The notes under the pieces: generated by a model
Seen by the model: only the letters and a program-made list of their open reading frames with translations
Told to the model about the DNA's origin: nothing
Databases searched by the model: none
Made by a program: the position numbers and the translations under genes
Origin: Alisma plantago-aquatica
Taxonomy: Eukaryota > Streptophyta > Magnoliopsida > Alismatales > Alismataceae
Assembly: GCA_963693085.1 (NCBI GenBank)
Contig: OY856413.1
Location: 748,813,556-748,877,555, forward strand
Direction of reading: 5' to 3'
Length of the DNA: 64,000 nucleotides
Shown: positions 32,912 to 44,756 of the stretch, piece after piece
Numbering within the stretch: position 1 is the first letter of the stretch
Layout: each line of letters starts with the position of its first letter

Positions 32912-34887
32912 AATTTGACAAACATTTCCAAAATATAATCAAAATAATTTAAATGGGATGAGTTTCATACCTGAGATTTACCTGAGATGAGAATATTCTC
33001 TTGTTTTTGTAAAGTGTGAGCTAATTATTCCTAAAGAGATATGGAACATAGTATCCATCTGTTAAGGAATGTATCATCAATTAATGTTAAGACAAAAGAA
33101 CATGAAACTCATTTATTTTGTTTTATATAATTTCTCCCCCTTTGTCATTTAAAAAATAGCCATATAATAATTTTCATCCCCCTGAATGGGACACTCCCCA
33201 TAAATATGATACACAAGTTGCAAAACAAAGTTATAAAAATGTCCAATGAAAGACATAAGATAGATTTTTACAACATGATCAAGTGAACACAAACAAGCTC
33301 AATTTCATTGATAACAAAATATGATAACATCATAAGGTTCACTAGAAATGATTACATAAGTTGTACTACTCACTACATAGGACATCATCACTTGAAAGAT
33401 TGCAAGATTACATCAACCTCAGGATCTTTCCCAAGAAATGGAGCATCACCACAATACTTGAAGTGTTTGCCAATCAAGTGCACTTGTCTTAGTAAGAGCA
33501 TATGGCTCCAGAAATGTAGGTTCCCTATCAAACCTGAAGTGAGCAACTATGTCCTAGAGTTGCATGGGTGAGTATTGGGTATGGGAAAGATCAAGTGAAG
33601 GTGGTTGTGGGACTTAGGTGTATTGGATTGATGGGTTAAAAGGATAGAGACTCCCGGGATAGAGTGTGGCAACCTAGATTTCTTTCTCTTATGTTGGACC
33701 TCTCCCTCTCTCCTCAAGTGTCCTTCTTACACAATTGGATATTAATTCCATGGTTCGAGTGTGATGACATTCCTTTTAGATCACAATCGATGATGAAGTT
33801 CACAACGTAGGACTTTAATTTGCACTTTTGAACTGGTATCATTATTTAACATGTCACCATATTACCATAAAAATTGAACCTTTTATATATGATCCTCTTT
33901 CTCTGAAGTATATATCATGATGTAGAGAATTCAATTATGAATCTAGAGACAAAAAATACCTCAATCAGACTTTTCTTATAGAAGTTTGAAGAACCCTAGA
34001 TTTACCTTGTTTTTAATAAAAGTTTATCTATTATTTCTATTTTGGGCCAACCCATCTTAGCCCATGAGAGGGTGTGCGGCCTAGCCGTTGCGTCTCTCAC
34101 TCTCAAACCCTAATGGGAGTCTCATGAAAACCATTGATCTTGGATCCAATGATCATGGATTTATCCCCTTAGTTCGTACGCTTTTGGTGCCAATGGCACT
34201 GAGTGCCACCTAACACTATATTTGTGCCCTCCAATCCATGACATTCTTGCTCGTTTCAATGCAAATGACTAGACAAGACCCTTCACTACTTCATTTCCAT
34301 CACATCCCCTTTAGTTCTCCCTTATTTTGGTTCCTTTACATGCCGCAGAGCATCCCCCTTTGCTCCTCCACCTCCATGGCCACTACTGCAAGCCCATATT
34401 TGGGTATTCTTGTCATGGGCGACCACAACCACCAATGAAGCATGCCTTGAGTCTGGGGATGCGGGGCGAGGTCGGTCGACCACTCCCTAGGGTTTGAGGC
34501 CTGCCCTTCACCTGTCCCCGAGCAATGCTGGTGAGCGGCAAGGCAGACCTTCAACATGTGAGCCCGTGCTCGAGGAAGGGGGAGCGACGATAAGTAGTAG
34601 TTGTTGATACATCTAGAGCCTACGATGGACCCCAGGGCAAGGGCTAGGAGTGCGGCCCATGAAGCAAGATAGGAACCCTCCACAGTGGCACGCGCAGACC
34701 CAGGTGGCCGCTGGTAACCAATGAGGTGTGGCCTCATCAGTACCATGTGTCCCTCCCCCTCTCTGCCTTGATGAGCTGGCCTTCCACCCCTATGACATTA
34801 CATCAAGGTGAATATTTGTCTTTTGACTATAGTTTTGTTCTAAAACTTAAAAAATTGATAACTCCCTACTCCCTTGGCTAAAATATG

Positions 34888-34930
<43 letters not shown>

Positions 34931-35373
34931 TTTTGATCCTTTCGACAACACCTATCCAATGGAATAGGTTTCAGACTCTAGTTCATCCGTTTGCCGCCAT
35001 GTTTCTCCTAAAAGGTGCAATCTTTGATATTTTAAATGAAATAAAGGCATGACTATGTGAAATATTTAAGGTGATGCACCCCTTCTATTTCTATCCATCA
35101 TATCAGTGACTTGCATATATGTTGAGTAGTTTGAGAACCTTAATAACCCTTCTTGCTCATGAATGTCCTTAAATGTATAAGGTAACTTGCTTTTGGAGTT
35201 TAACGATGGACTTTAACCTATTTGTTAGTTTTGCTTTCAAATGAAGTCTAGACTCACCCTACCTTGAAAATAACAACTTTATGCTTATCGATGACAGTAA
35301 CATCAAATTAAACCCATGGTTCCTATGCTTGTTCTATATGGCCCTAAATGCATTTATGTACCCCTATTGTCTA
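32912..35373 (-). other. 3' region of the SIRE-like element and unassigned sequence
   Basis: The first about 700 bp look like the SIRE 3' untranslated region. From about 33650 to 35370 no coding or element signature is clear. A GC-richer patch (about 34040-34780) has a 136-codon minus-strand ORF (34336-34746) without recognisable domain, and an (AT)19 microsatellite lies at 34891-34928. The whole may be another decayed insertion. Confidence 0.35.
34891..34928. repeat. (AT)19 microsatellite
   Basis: An uninterrupted AT dinucleotide run in AT-rich sequence, with no associated gene. Confidence 0.95.
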
Positions 35374-35378
35374 AATGT

Positions 35379-36075
35379 TGTTGGTATATATGCCCATAGA
35401 GCCATCCCGAGCAATTGCATGGAGTCAAATATTAATTACTCAATTAATAAAATTATTTGGTTCATTAATTAATTCTAGTATATTCTAATTAATCCAAAAA
35501 CATTTTAATTAACACAGTCTTTCTGGTTTGCCGATGGGTTTAGGAAACCCTGCTTCTTTTCATCTCCTATTTAAAGAGGCTTGATGACCGATATCTATAT
35601 AAGATATTGAGACTAAATGCTAGCCGTCACTGTCCTCAAGAGAGAAAGGAGAGCACAATGACACTAGCATGTCACTGCACATAGACTACTCCTTCCTACG
35701 GCTTAGGAACCACGACGTGGAGTTCCAGTCTATCCGCGTGGATAAACTAGAGACACAGACGATGAGATGCCTACGTTCAAAGGATGTCAACGACCATCCA
35801 TACATGCTACGAGAAGCATACATCACCACACGAAAGGAGCACCACCGGATCTTCCTGCGACACACTCAACAAACGGGAGAGAAGTACCGTCCGTGTAGGC
35901 CAGCAACACTACACACCATCATGCAGCGGGACATCACCAAACTTGCTCTGTGATAAGGTATATCCCATGAACGCTCTTTCTGAATATGCTATTATCAATG
36001 AGATCCTATTTTGGATTGCATGGAAATTTATTTTTGTTGCTTCCGCCACACATGATTTCTCCACAAAACCCAACA
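35379..36075 (+). mobile_element. Solo LTR of a copia element, 697 bp, with AATGT target duplication
   Basis: It begins TGTTGGTATATATGCCCATAGAGCC and ends CACAAAACCCAACA, with TGTTGG/CCAACA terminal inverted repeats. AATGT lies on both sides (35374-35378 and 36076-36080), the expected 5-bp copia target duplication. The start matches the LTR start of the family at 24923-27164 (TGTTGGTATGTATGCCCTGAGAGCC), but this LTR is only a third as long and has no CCGATCGG cluster. TATA-like boxes are at about 35571 and 35598. The ORFs inside (35669-35953, 35784-36095) overlap in two frames and are not taken as genes. Confidence 0.9.
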
Positions 36076-36169
36076 AATGTTTGTTTACACCTTGAACAAA
36101 TGGGCTCCTTGAACCTTTTGACACATCCAACTCTAGTGGTTCTTTGAAATTAGTATCATGATGATTTGT

Positions 36170-37635
36170 TGTGACCTAAATAGCTAAGCCCAACCTCTTT
36201 TGGGTTATATGACGTGTGACCCTATTTCACCCTTAATTTCCCTCTTATGTGACATATGTGACTTATTTTATGCTCTCATGCTCGATTTCTTGATGTGGGT
36301 CTTTATATCCTATCTTACCCTCTCTAGTAAGGAAATTTCCTTCCTTATGGATGTATTGATGTAGATGTCCCATATAATCTATATGTTGACCCCTAATGAC
36401 ATATGGACTACATTCATGACTATATGTATGATCAAAGTTTGGTACCTCATGTTGGTTGTTTGATGCCTAGACCCTAGGGGACATCCACCCTCCTCTAAAT
36501 TTGATTCTTAGGTCCTATCTTGATGATCTAATCTCACATCTTGCTCAAGTATCATGAATTGATGAATCATAACCGTAGTTACTCTATTATGAGTCTGTTG
36601 ACCTATTTTGTGCATAAGTGACCTAAATCTTGAAATGATCATAGAATATGAATGAAACTTCATAATGACTTGAAACTTGAGCCACACCTCCATGAGGGAC
36701 CCTAGATCAGTAAAAGATCATCTAATGTACGAATAAGCAACTTGTAACGTAACTTGGCCAAAATCCCAAAATGAAGCTAATTAAGGTTAATGATGAGAAT
36801 CTAATGTATGCATGCAATCTCATTCTTAATCAGGTGTTGCTTGTGGCTTGATGGTCATGGATAAGGTTAAGTTATGAAATTTCTGAAATCAACACAGGCT
36901 TAAAAAGTTTTATGACTATGGCTTTCTTTCTTGCAAACTGATATGTATGTATGCTTGTTTATTTGCTCAAATATTGCCATGTAGTATGCCAGTGTTGTAC
37001 TCGTTGCTTGTCTCGTCTCGTTGTTTTATAACTTGCACATATAATATAGAACTCCATTATAAAAATGTTGAGATAGGGTTTTGCTCAATGACTTTGGTTA
37101 TTGAGGTCCCTCACGTATAAAAGGGTTAGATAATCTTGAGCACCCTTACGGATCCTTCCGGTGGGAAGTTGATCAAAGGCCTTATGAATGCATGATATGA
37201 TGATATAATTGGAGTAAAATGACATAAAATATGGGCTCTTGGTTTGCTAAGAACTTACCTTGTTTATTCTTGTTCGTTACTTCGACAAATCTTTTCAATT
37301 CTATAAAGCTTATGTATATGTATCTTTTAGTCCTGTACTCAACACCTCATGTGCTTGACCTGCCTTGTTTCACGTATTTTATAGGTTTAGAGACGGATAG
37401 AAGTTGATGGGCTTGGTGACCTATGTCAGGTGTACTTGTTGTAGGATCCCAAGTATACATGAGCAGACTGGTAAAATTGTACTCTTTAATATGTAATGGA
37501 TAGCTTGTAATAAGATAATGTTGTTCAATATATCTTGTTGAATGTTGAGACTATTGTTGGTGCCTTTATCTTGTTATTTGTTCATGTATGCTAAGCTTTT
37601 ATACTTCTACATTTGCGCTTTGAATTGCCATTTCA
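36170..37635 (+). repeat. Possible gypsy LTR remnant
   Basis: It starts TGTGACCTAAATAGCTAAGCC and ends near GAATTGCCATTTCA. The end layout (ATAGGTTTAGAGACGG ... ATATGTAATGGATAGC ... TTGCGC) resembles the ends of the Tekay-like LTRs. No target duplication is visible (TTTGT before, GGGAT after), so the edges are uncertain. The short ORF at 36508-36693 has no recognisable content. Confidence 0.35.
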
Positions 37636-37674
37636 GGGATGGACACTTGAGTCCTTCAGCCATTGACTATGTAA

Positions 37675-38807
37675 TCATTTGGAGGTTGGACTTGGGCATA
37701 ACAGCTCCATGATGTAGAGTGTATATGGATATGTATCGGGAACATTGGGACACAAAGCTTGCATTCTGTAATTGAGGTAGGTCATGACATGATGATTGTA
37801 GTCTAATTGTATTTCAAGATGACAGGTAGCCCCTTTAAGATAACAAGCATCATTTGCTAGATTTTCTATGGAGTAGCTACGAGGATTAGGAGGTGGAGGA
37901 TTTTCTTCGATGGATGTCTCTCCTTCAGTCCTAGATCTCTTGTCCCCAAATTCAAGTCCCATTTTATCTACAGTGTGTTTGGTGAGTTTTTGAGGATGCC
38001 TATCACACTTGTAATTTAAATCCTCTAGGTTTTTGTCAAGAAAAAATTGAATAATTTGGCACACAAAATTAGCATAGGGAGGATTTCCAGAGAAGTCAAA
38101 ACATATTGGATAGGATAATTCAGATGAAGTTGACATGACTGCTTTCTAGGATAGCATAAATTAGACACATCCTGAATTGTAGGATTTCAGTTTTGTTTGC
38201 TCTAGGGTAGATGTTATGGGAGATAATAAGGTTTACTGCCCTAGCTTTATGGGTTAGATATGTAGCATAGTAAGTTCCCTATTCTCATGGGATGAAGTAT
38301 TAGGAAGGAAAATGACCTTTTTGATGTCTCCTTGGCTAATGGATTTTCATTTGTTGAGAATTTGGATATATGGTTTCTGGTGGTTAGGTCTATGAAATCT
38401 CCATACTCCTCATCTATACCTAGCATTTTAAGGATGTCTTTTTCATAGAAGTTAAAATCTATCCCATCAACCATGGAGGTGAAGGAGAATGGTTCATTGG
38501 AATCCCTAGCGAGATTATCAGAAAAATCATTGATAGCTTGGGTGAACCAGAAATGGAAAGATGGGGTAAGAAACTCCATCAAATGTTGCACCTTAAAGAG
38601 TTCAAGGAGATCAAGAAGCATGAGTAATTCGTTGGTGTCCACCGATCATCGAGGAAGAGGGGTATTTGAGGTGAGCTTGAGGTAGTGTTCTCCAGTAGCA
38701 ACGTCATTGAAGGGAATGTCGTTGATGACGCTTAAGGATGGAGTGACCGTTCTTCCCTTCCTCATAGCTACTTGCTTCTTCCCACCGTGAGCTAAAGATG
38801 AGGCCAT
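37675..38807 (-). pseudogene. Third ORF of the SIRE-like element (putative plant transposon protein / env-like)
   Basis: The start ATG on the minus strand is at 38807-38805 (MASSLAHGGKKQVAMRKG). The frame continues to 38247 with one TGA at 38648-38646, then shifts near 38250; about 38140-38250 reads KARAVNLIISHNIYPRANKT in another frame, and 37675-38136 is a third open piece. The segment with FWFTQAINDFSDNLARDS and the HNIYPRANKT block match what is usually annotated as putative plant transposon protein domain, often found downstream of SIRE-type pol, where an envelope-like ORF has also been described. No signal peptide or membrane segment is evident, so an envelope role is not supported here. 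Confidence 0.6.
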
Positions 38808-39303
38808 CTTGAACAAATGGAGGTGGAAGAAGAGATAGAGATGGTAGTGGAAGATTGTTATTGAAAAATAGCTCAAAAGATCACTAGAGAGGTGGAGAAG
38901 AAAGCAATTGAAGTGTGAAAAGAATGGGCGGATTGGGGTACCTTTTATAGAAAATCAGGGACCTACTCGGTTGACGATTTCATCGACTGAGGGCCCAAAA
39001 ACTCTCTTCTGACGCTCCTCATAACATCTTGTTTGGTCGACCGTTGGATTTTAAAAAAATGATCATTGCGTCGAGGATTTGGGCAATTTTTTTTCGAACG
39101 AGGGGCCTTTTTTAAAAAATTTCCAATTTGCGAACTTTCTAGAGGAAACTCAATTCAAAACACCTTGTTGGCCGAGGGTTCCACCAAGTGGAGCTTGGTC
39201 GAGAATTTTGTCGATCGAGAATCTTCTCGGTCCAAAATATTTTTGACCGAAAGATTTTGTGAGTAGTTTTATTGAATTTATTTAAGCTTATTTATGTGCT
39301 TGT
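38808..39303 (-). other. Spacer between pol and third ORF with TCGGTCGA motifs
   Basis: There is no coding frame. TCGGTTGACGAT, GGTCGACCGTTGG, TTGGTCGAGAATTTTGTCGA and CTCGGTCCAAAATATTTTTGACCGA occur between about 38965 and 39255, the same motif family as in this element's LTRs and gag region. Confidence 0.6.
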
Positions 39304-42300
39304 TCATGCTAATAAATCATTGGGACTAACCAAATAAATAGTACTAGAATTTTGTGCAATAAAAATAACATGAAATTCAATTAAGAAAATTAAAAAAATT
39401 TGAGCACATATATCAAAGATTACATCTTCTAGGGGAGTAATAAGTAACCTCTTTCTAATATATTGATATTGATAAAGAGGAAGAATTTTGGTAAAGATAT
39501 CTGCTAATTGCTCTTCAATATCAACATGATGGAGAGATATATTAATTTTAGAAATATGATCTCTGAAGAAATGATGTCTAATTTCAGTATGCTTGGCACG
39601 ACTGTGTAAAACATTATGGGATAAGTTTATAGCACTAGTATCATCACAAAAAATCGGCGTAGAAAAAAATGCAAAGGCATAGTTATTCAAAACTTGTTGC
39701 ATATAGAGTACTTGAGCACAACATGAACCAAAAGCCACATATTCAGATTCAATGGTAGATAGGGCGACAATATTTTGTTTTTTACTAAACCAATATACTA
39801 AAGCTCTTCCTAGTAAGAAACAACCACCACTTGTGCTCTTGCGATCAAGTTGACAACCAACATAATCGACATCGGTGTAAACTTTTGAGTCTAGCGATTG
39901 TCCTTTAGGATACCACAAACCATAGTCAATAGTACCAGTAAGATATCTTATGATCCTTTTGACATCTTGAAAATGAGAGTGAATTGGTTTTGATTGAAAT
40001 CTAGTGCAAAGCCCAACAAAAAACATGATATCTGGTCTAGAAGCGGTCAAATATAAGAAACTACCAATCATGGCCCTATATAAGGAATCATCAATGTGTT
40101 CACCATCTTCATCCTTGTCAATTTTTGTAGAGGTATCCATGGTAGTGGTAGCATGTTTGCAATTTTCCATGCCAAATCATTTTAAGAGTTCCTTGGTGTA
40201 TTTCTTTTGGCTTAGAAAAATTCCAACAGGTGTTTGTTTTATTTGAAAACCAAGGAAAAATGTTGATTCTCCCATGGGACTCATTTCAAACTCTTTTTGA
40301 ATAATATCACCAAATAGATTACATAAGGAATCATTTGAAGCACCAAAGATGATGTCATCAACATATATTTGAACAACAAGAAAATATGATTCATATGTTT
40401 TGAAAAATAGTGTAGAATCTGATTTTCTAAATGAGAAGCCATTATCAAATACATAGTTTTTAAGTCTTTCATACCAATTGCATGGTTCTTGTTTTAGACC
40501 ATAAAGAGCTTTCTTAATTTTATATACATGGTCAATTTTTCCAAGAATCTCAAAGCTAGGTGATTGAGCAGCATGTCATTCCTCTTCTATAATTTCATTT
40601 AAGAAGGCACTTTTTACATCCATTTGGAATAGTTTGATGTCTTTGTGGTCAGCTAGAGCTAATAAAATTCTAATAGCTTCAAGTCTAGCCATGGGAGCAT
40701 ATGTTTCGTCAAAATCTATCCCTTCTTGTTGATTATATCCTTGAGCTACCAACCTAACTTTGTTTCTAACTACTTCCCTGGCTTCGTTAAGTTTGTTTCG
40801 AAAAACCCACTTAGTTCCAATAATGGTTTTATCTTGTGGTTTAGGAACTAAGTCCCATACATTATTGTTCATAAATTGATTTAGTTCTTCTCTCATATCC
40901 ATTATTCAATATTCATCCTTTAGAGATTCATTTACCTTTTTAGGTTCAACAATTGATACAAATGCCCTGTTTGCAACATCTCTATATGATGATTGAGTTT
41001 TTATCTTATCAAAAGGATTTCCTATGATTAAGTCTTAAGGATGGTCCTTGATTAATCTAGTAACATGTCATTGTGTCTCATTTTGTTGTTTAGTTTTAAA
41101 ATGTTGATCAACTTTTGTAGATATGGTTAGATCCTTAATTTGATGAATAACGTCATTTGAGTTTTCATTTTCATTTTCAACATTTTGTGTTATCATTTCA
41201 TGAAATGTGATATGAATTGACTCTTCAACTTTTCTAGAGATAGTATTATAGATTCTAAATGCCTTACTAGAGGTTGAATATCCCAAGAAGAATCCTTTGT
41301 GTGATTTAGGGTCAAATTTATCTTTATCATCCTTTATGTTTAAGATGTAATAGGTTGTACCAACTCTTGGTTTCTTGTTGCAGATAAGTTCATAAGGAGT
41401 ATTCTTAAGATGGGAATGAATTCTTACACGATTTAATACATAACATGTCATATTGACCGCTTCAGCCCAAAAGGTTTTAGGTTTATTGTGTTCAAGTAAC
41501 ATTGTTCTAGCCATTTCTTGTAATGACATAATTTTCCTTTATACTAATTGATTTTGTAGTGGGGTGCGTGGAGCTGAGAAGTTATGAGTGTACCATTGGG
41601 ATGTAAAAAACTCTTCAAAGATGTGATTTTTGAATTCCCCACCATGATCACTCCTAACGGTACATATTTTGTTTTGTAGTTAATTTTCAATTTTAGAACA
41701 AAATTGAATGAATTTTCTAATTGTATCATCTTTAGTTGAAAGAAAATGAACCCAAGTGTATCTACTATAATCATAAAAAATAACAAAGAAATAAAGTTTT
41801 TCACCATAGATTGATTCCTCATAGGACCAAATAAATCCATATGAATGGGTTCTAATGGTCTAGTAGTGCTAAGCAAAGTTTTAGATTTTAAAGAAGTTTT
41901 ACTTTGCTTTTCTAAAGTACATGGTTCATAATTTTCAGGTTTATCAAAAGAGATTTTAGGTAAGCCATGAACAAGATCATATTTAATCAACTTTTTTTAT
42001 AACATGTGAACTTGCATGACCTAATTTTCTATGCCATAATTGTAAACATTCATCATTTGCAATAAGGCACTTTTGAATAATGTCTTGCATGGAATTAGGT
42101 CTAAGTATATACATATTTCCTATTCATTTTCCTTCATAAACAAAATTATCAGTGCTCTCTATGAGTAGCTTGTAGCAAGATTTGTTAAAAAAACACATAG
42201 ACACTATCACATAATTGACTAACACTAATCAAGTTGTGATGCAATCCATCAACTAGTAGGACATTTTTCATTTGAAGATTTGTACCAATATTACCTATTC

Positions 42301-42700
42301 CAATAATTTTACCTTTGATGTTGTCTCCAAATGTGACCGTTCCACTCTTATTTTCTTAAAATGTTTGAAAAGCTTCTTTGTTTCTAGTCATGTGTTTTGG
42401 AACAACCACTGTCAACCACCCAATCCTGCAAAATAGATGGATTTTGGTGCCCATGTGATGGTCCTTTGGGTTAGGGATATTTATTAGAGCATTTTGTATT
42501 TTAGAATAACTAATTAGGAAGATTTTTTGAAGATTTTGGAGCAACAAGGTTGAATATAGTAATAAGTTTATCGATTCAATAATAGTCTCTTTATAGGATT
42601 TTACTCGGTCGATAATTTCTTCGATCGGAAGGTTTTTCGGTCGAGCTATTTGTCGAATGGAATGATTTTCTAGAAGATAATATTTTGACAAAACATTTCT
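39304..42700 (-). pseudogene. pol: Copia pol: protease, integrase, reverse transcriptase, RNase H (SIRE-like)
   Basis: On the minus strand, the protease motif WVVDSGCSK with a frameshift before HMT lies near 42380-42430. Integrase follows with HMDLFGP (about 41835), SDHGGEF (about 41645) and SAPRTP; the expected catalytic Glu codon is a TAA (41541-41539), followed by SLQEMARTML. RT begins WDLVPKPQDKTIIGTKWVF (about 40860) and has the catalytic YVDD at 40365-40354. RNase H ends the frame (LDRKSTSGGCFLLG, KQNIVALSTIESEY, HTEIRHHFFRDH, ADIFTK) at 39304. Open pieces include 41990-41544, 41529-41068, 40902-40576 and 40170-39304, broken by several stops and shifts. It would have served cDNA synthesis and integration; it is now inactive. 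Confidence 0.9.
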
Positions 42701-42765
42701 CGGTCGACTATTTCTTCGACTGGAGAGAGTCTAGGTCGAAATATTTGTCGACCGAGAAGGGTTCT
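42598..42765. repeat. TCGGTCGAC motif cluster inside the SIRE-like element
   Basis: About seven motifs: CTCGGTCGATAATTTCTTCG, TTTTCGGTCGAGC, CTCGGTCGACTATTTCTTCG, AGGTCGAAATATTTGTCGAC and CGACCGAGAAG. They lie between gag and protease-like sequence and match the motif of its LTRs (32236-32525, 45650-45955) and spacer (38965-39255). Confidence 0.75.
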
Positions 42766-42949
42766 GTGTGAATTTATCAATTTCAAGCAAAACATTTTGT
42801 TATTTCTAATTAAATCATACAAGAATATGCAAGTTAAAGCTTAGTTTAGTTGAGATAAGACAATCAAATTTTCAAATTAAGTTTTAGGTCAAATCTCAAC
42901 TAAGTATTCCACATTTCTAAGTTTGTGGTTTTGGAACCCAAGCTAGATC

Positions 42950-44697
42950 CTTATCCTTATTTTTCTAGTAAGGGCATGAAAATGAATAATGTCCAAGATG
43001 TAAACAATAATGACAACAAATGAAATCAATTTCATTTCTTCTTTTAAAATTGTGGTCATGAGCTAGAGTGTTTTTAGGTACATACATGACTTTAGTCTTG
43101 GGTACTTGTGTCTTTCTATATCTAGGTTTTTGATAGGATTTATCTTTGGGTACATAACCTAGGCCTCTCCTCCCAATTTGACCAGATGAGTCCTTTAGGA
43201 TTTTATCAAGAATGTCTTTGTTTTTCAAGATACTAATATCCTTTCGCAACTTAGCAATTTCATGCATTTTCTGTTTAATGTCTAACTTTGCTTGGTGTAT
43301 ATTAGATAAAAAAACTATTTCTTTCTTTGATAATAGCATCATAATCCAAATGAGTACATAAAATAGGTTGAGTTTGAAGTTCATTCATTTTATCAAGCAA
43401 TCCAACTTTTTCTTGACAAAGAAAATTATAGTTTGTTTCAACAACAAGCAACTTGATATTATGTTCATTTATAGAAGATTTTAAAGCATCTCTTTCAGAT
43501 ATGAGACTTTCATTTTCAGAAGAAAGGGTATATAACTTAGCATGCAAATCATCATTTGTTTTTGTAAGCTTCTTTATTTTCTTTTTACAATCAACATATT
43601 TGTCATGTATTTATTGAAGACTAGTGACTAAATCTTCTTAAGATTACTCAAGAAGGCTTACCTCATTTTAGTCCTCATTTACATCTTCTTTGGCTATAAG
43701 GCATTCCACTTCTTCCTCTGCACTTTCACTTTCATCACATGATTCGTCCCAAGTAGCTATGTAAGCTTTATCTCCTTTGTCTCTTCTTGAAAGAAGGTTT
43801 CTTACTTTTCTTGATTTTTGGTCATTCATTCTTCAAATGTCCTTTCTTTCCACATTCAAAACACTCAAGGGAAGAAGAGGAAGAAGCACTAGAATTTACT
43901 ATTAGATTTATACCTTCTATATTTCATACCACTTACAATGAGTGCATCTTCTTCATCATCTCCATCACTTGTTTCGTCACTTTCTTGAGTGATGACCTTT
44001 GATTGAACCTTTGTATTAGATTTTAAGGCAATGTCCTTCCTTTTTCCTTTTTGAAGATTGGCCTCCAATCTTTCTTCTTCTTCAAGGGTGACCTCATGAG
44101 TCTCTAGGTTGCCAATGAGCTGCTCCATTCTCATTGTGGTGAGATCATTTGCTTCTTCAATGCATGTCACCCTTGGTTTGCATTTTGGAGGAAAAGATAT
44201 AAGAATTTTGGACACTTGATCTTCTTCACTTATATACTTCCCTAATGCACTCAAGCTATTAACAATGTAAGAAAATCTTGCATACATTTCACTAATGTAT
44301 TCATTAGGTTGCATACGAATTTGTTCAAACTTTTTTTAAGCATATTCATTTTGGCATTTTTAACTTGGGTAGTACCTTCATGTGTTATGGATAGTTTATG
44401 CCATATATAATAATCTGTATCACATGAAGATATTCTATCAAACTCACTTACAAAAATCAAACAATATAGTATGCTTACCGCCTTTGCATTTAATTGAACT
44501 TATTTTATCATGTTTGGATCCCATGTTGCATATTCGGTTACGGGAAGCACATAGGGAGTAGACACCATCCTACATAAATCCAAGCTAATTCCTTGAAAGT
44601 AGAATTGCATTCTTCTTTTTCAGTAGGTGTAGGTGCTTCCATCAAAAGGTGGTGGCCAAATTATGTGAGTTCCTTCAAGGTTGAGGTTTCTAGGCAT
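42950..44697 (-). pseudogene. gag: Copia gag (SIRE-like), broken
   Basis: The start ATG is at 44697-44695 on the minus strand (MPRNLNLEGTHIIWPPPFDG), about 45 bp inside the primer site. An early TGA follows soon after, where SIRE Gag usually has a Trp. The core reads NEYISEMYARFSYIVNSLSA ... EDQVSKILISFPPK ... LIGNLETHEVTLEEEERLE (44314-43889). A coiled-coil stretch (ENESLISERDALKSS, about 43500) and the CCHC knuckle CHYCLHLGHYSFSC (about 43015-42974) complete it. This is the RNA-binding structural protein. Several frameshifts separate the open pieces. Confidence 0.87.
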
Positions 44698-44742
44698 GTT
44701 GTCCCCCATTCTTGAAGACCTGTTATGGATCCTTGAAGACCT

Positions 44743-44753
44743 GCTCTGATACT
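44743..44753 (-). other. Primer binding site of the SIRE-like element
   Basis: The minus strand reads AGTATCAGAGC three bases after the LTR end ...CA (CA-ATT-AGTATCAGAGC), the tRNA-Met site with its second base changed from G to A relative to the usual GGTATCAGAGC. Confidence 0.88.
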
Positions 44754-44756
44754 AAT

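Noticed and set aside
34336..34746. 136-codon minus-strand ORF in a GC-richer patch
   Set aside because: No recognisable domain and no supporting flanking structure; GC richness alone can keep a frame open this long.
36165..37640. Target duplication around the possible LTR at 36170-37635
   Set aside because: Flanks TTTGT and GGGAT do not match, and alternative ends gave no match either, so only a low-confidence LTR remnant is reported.
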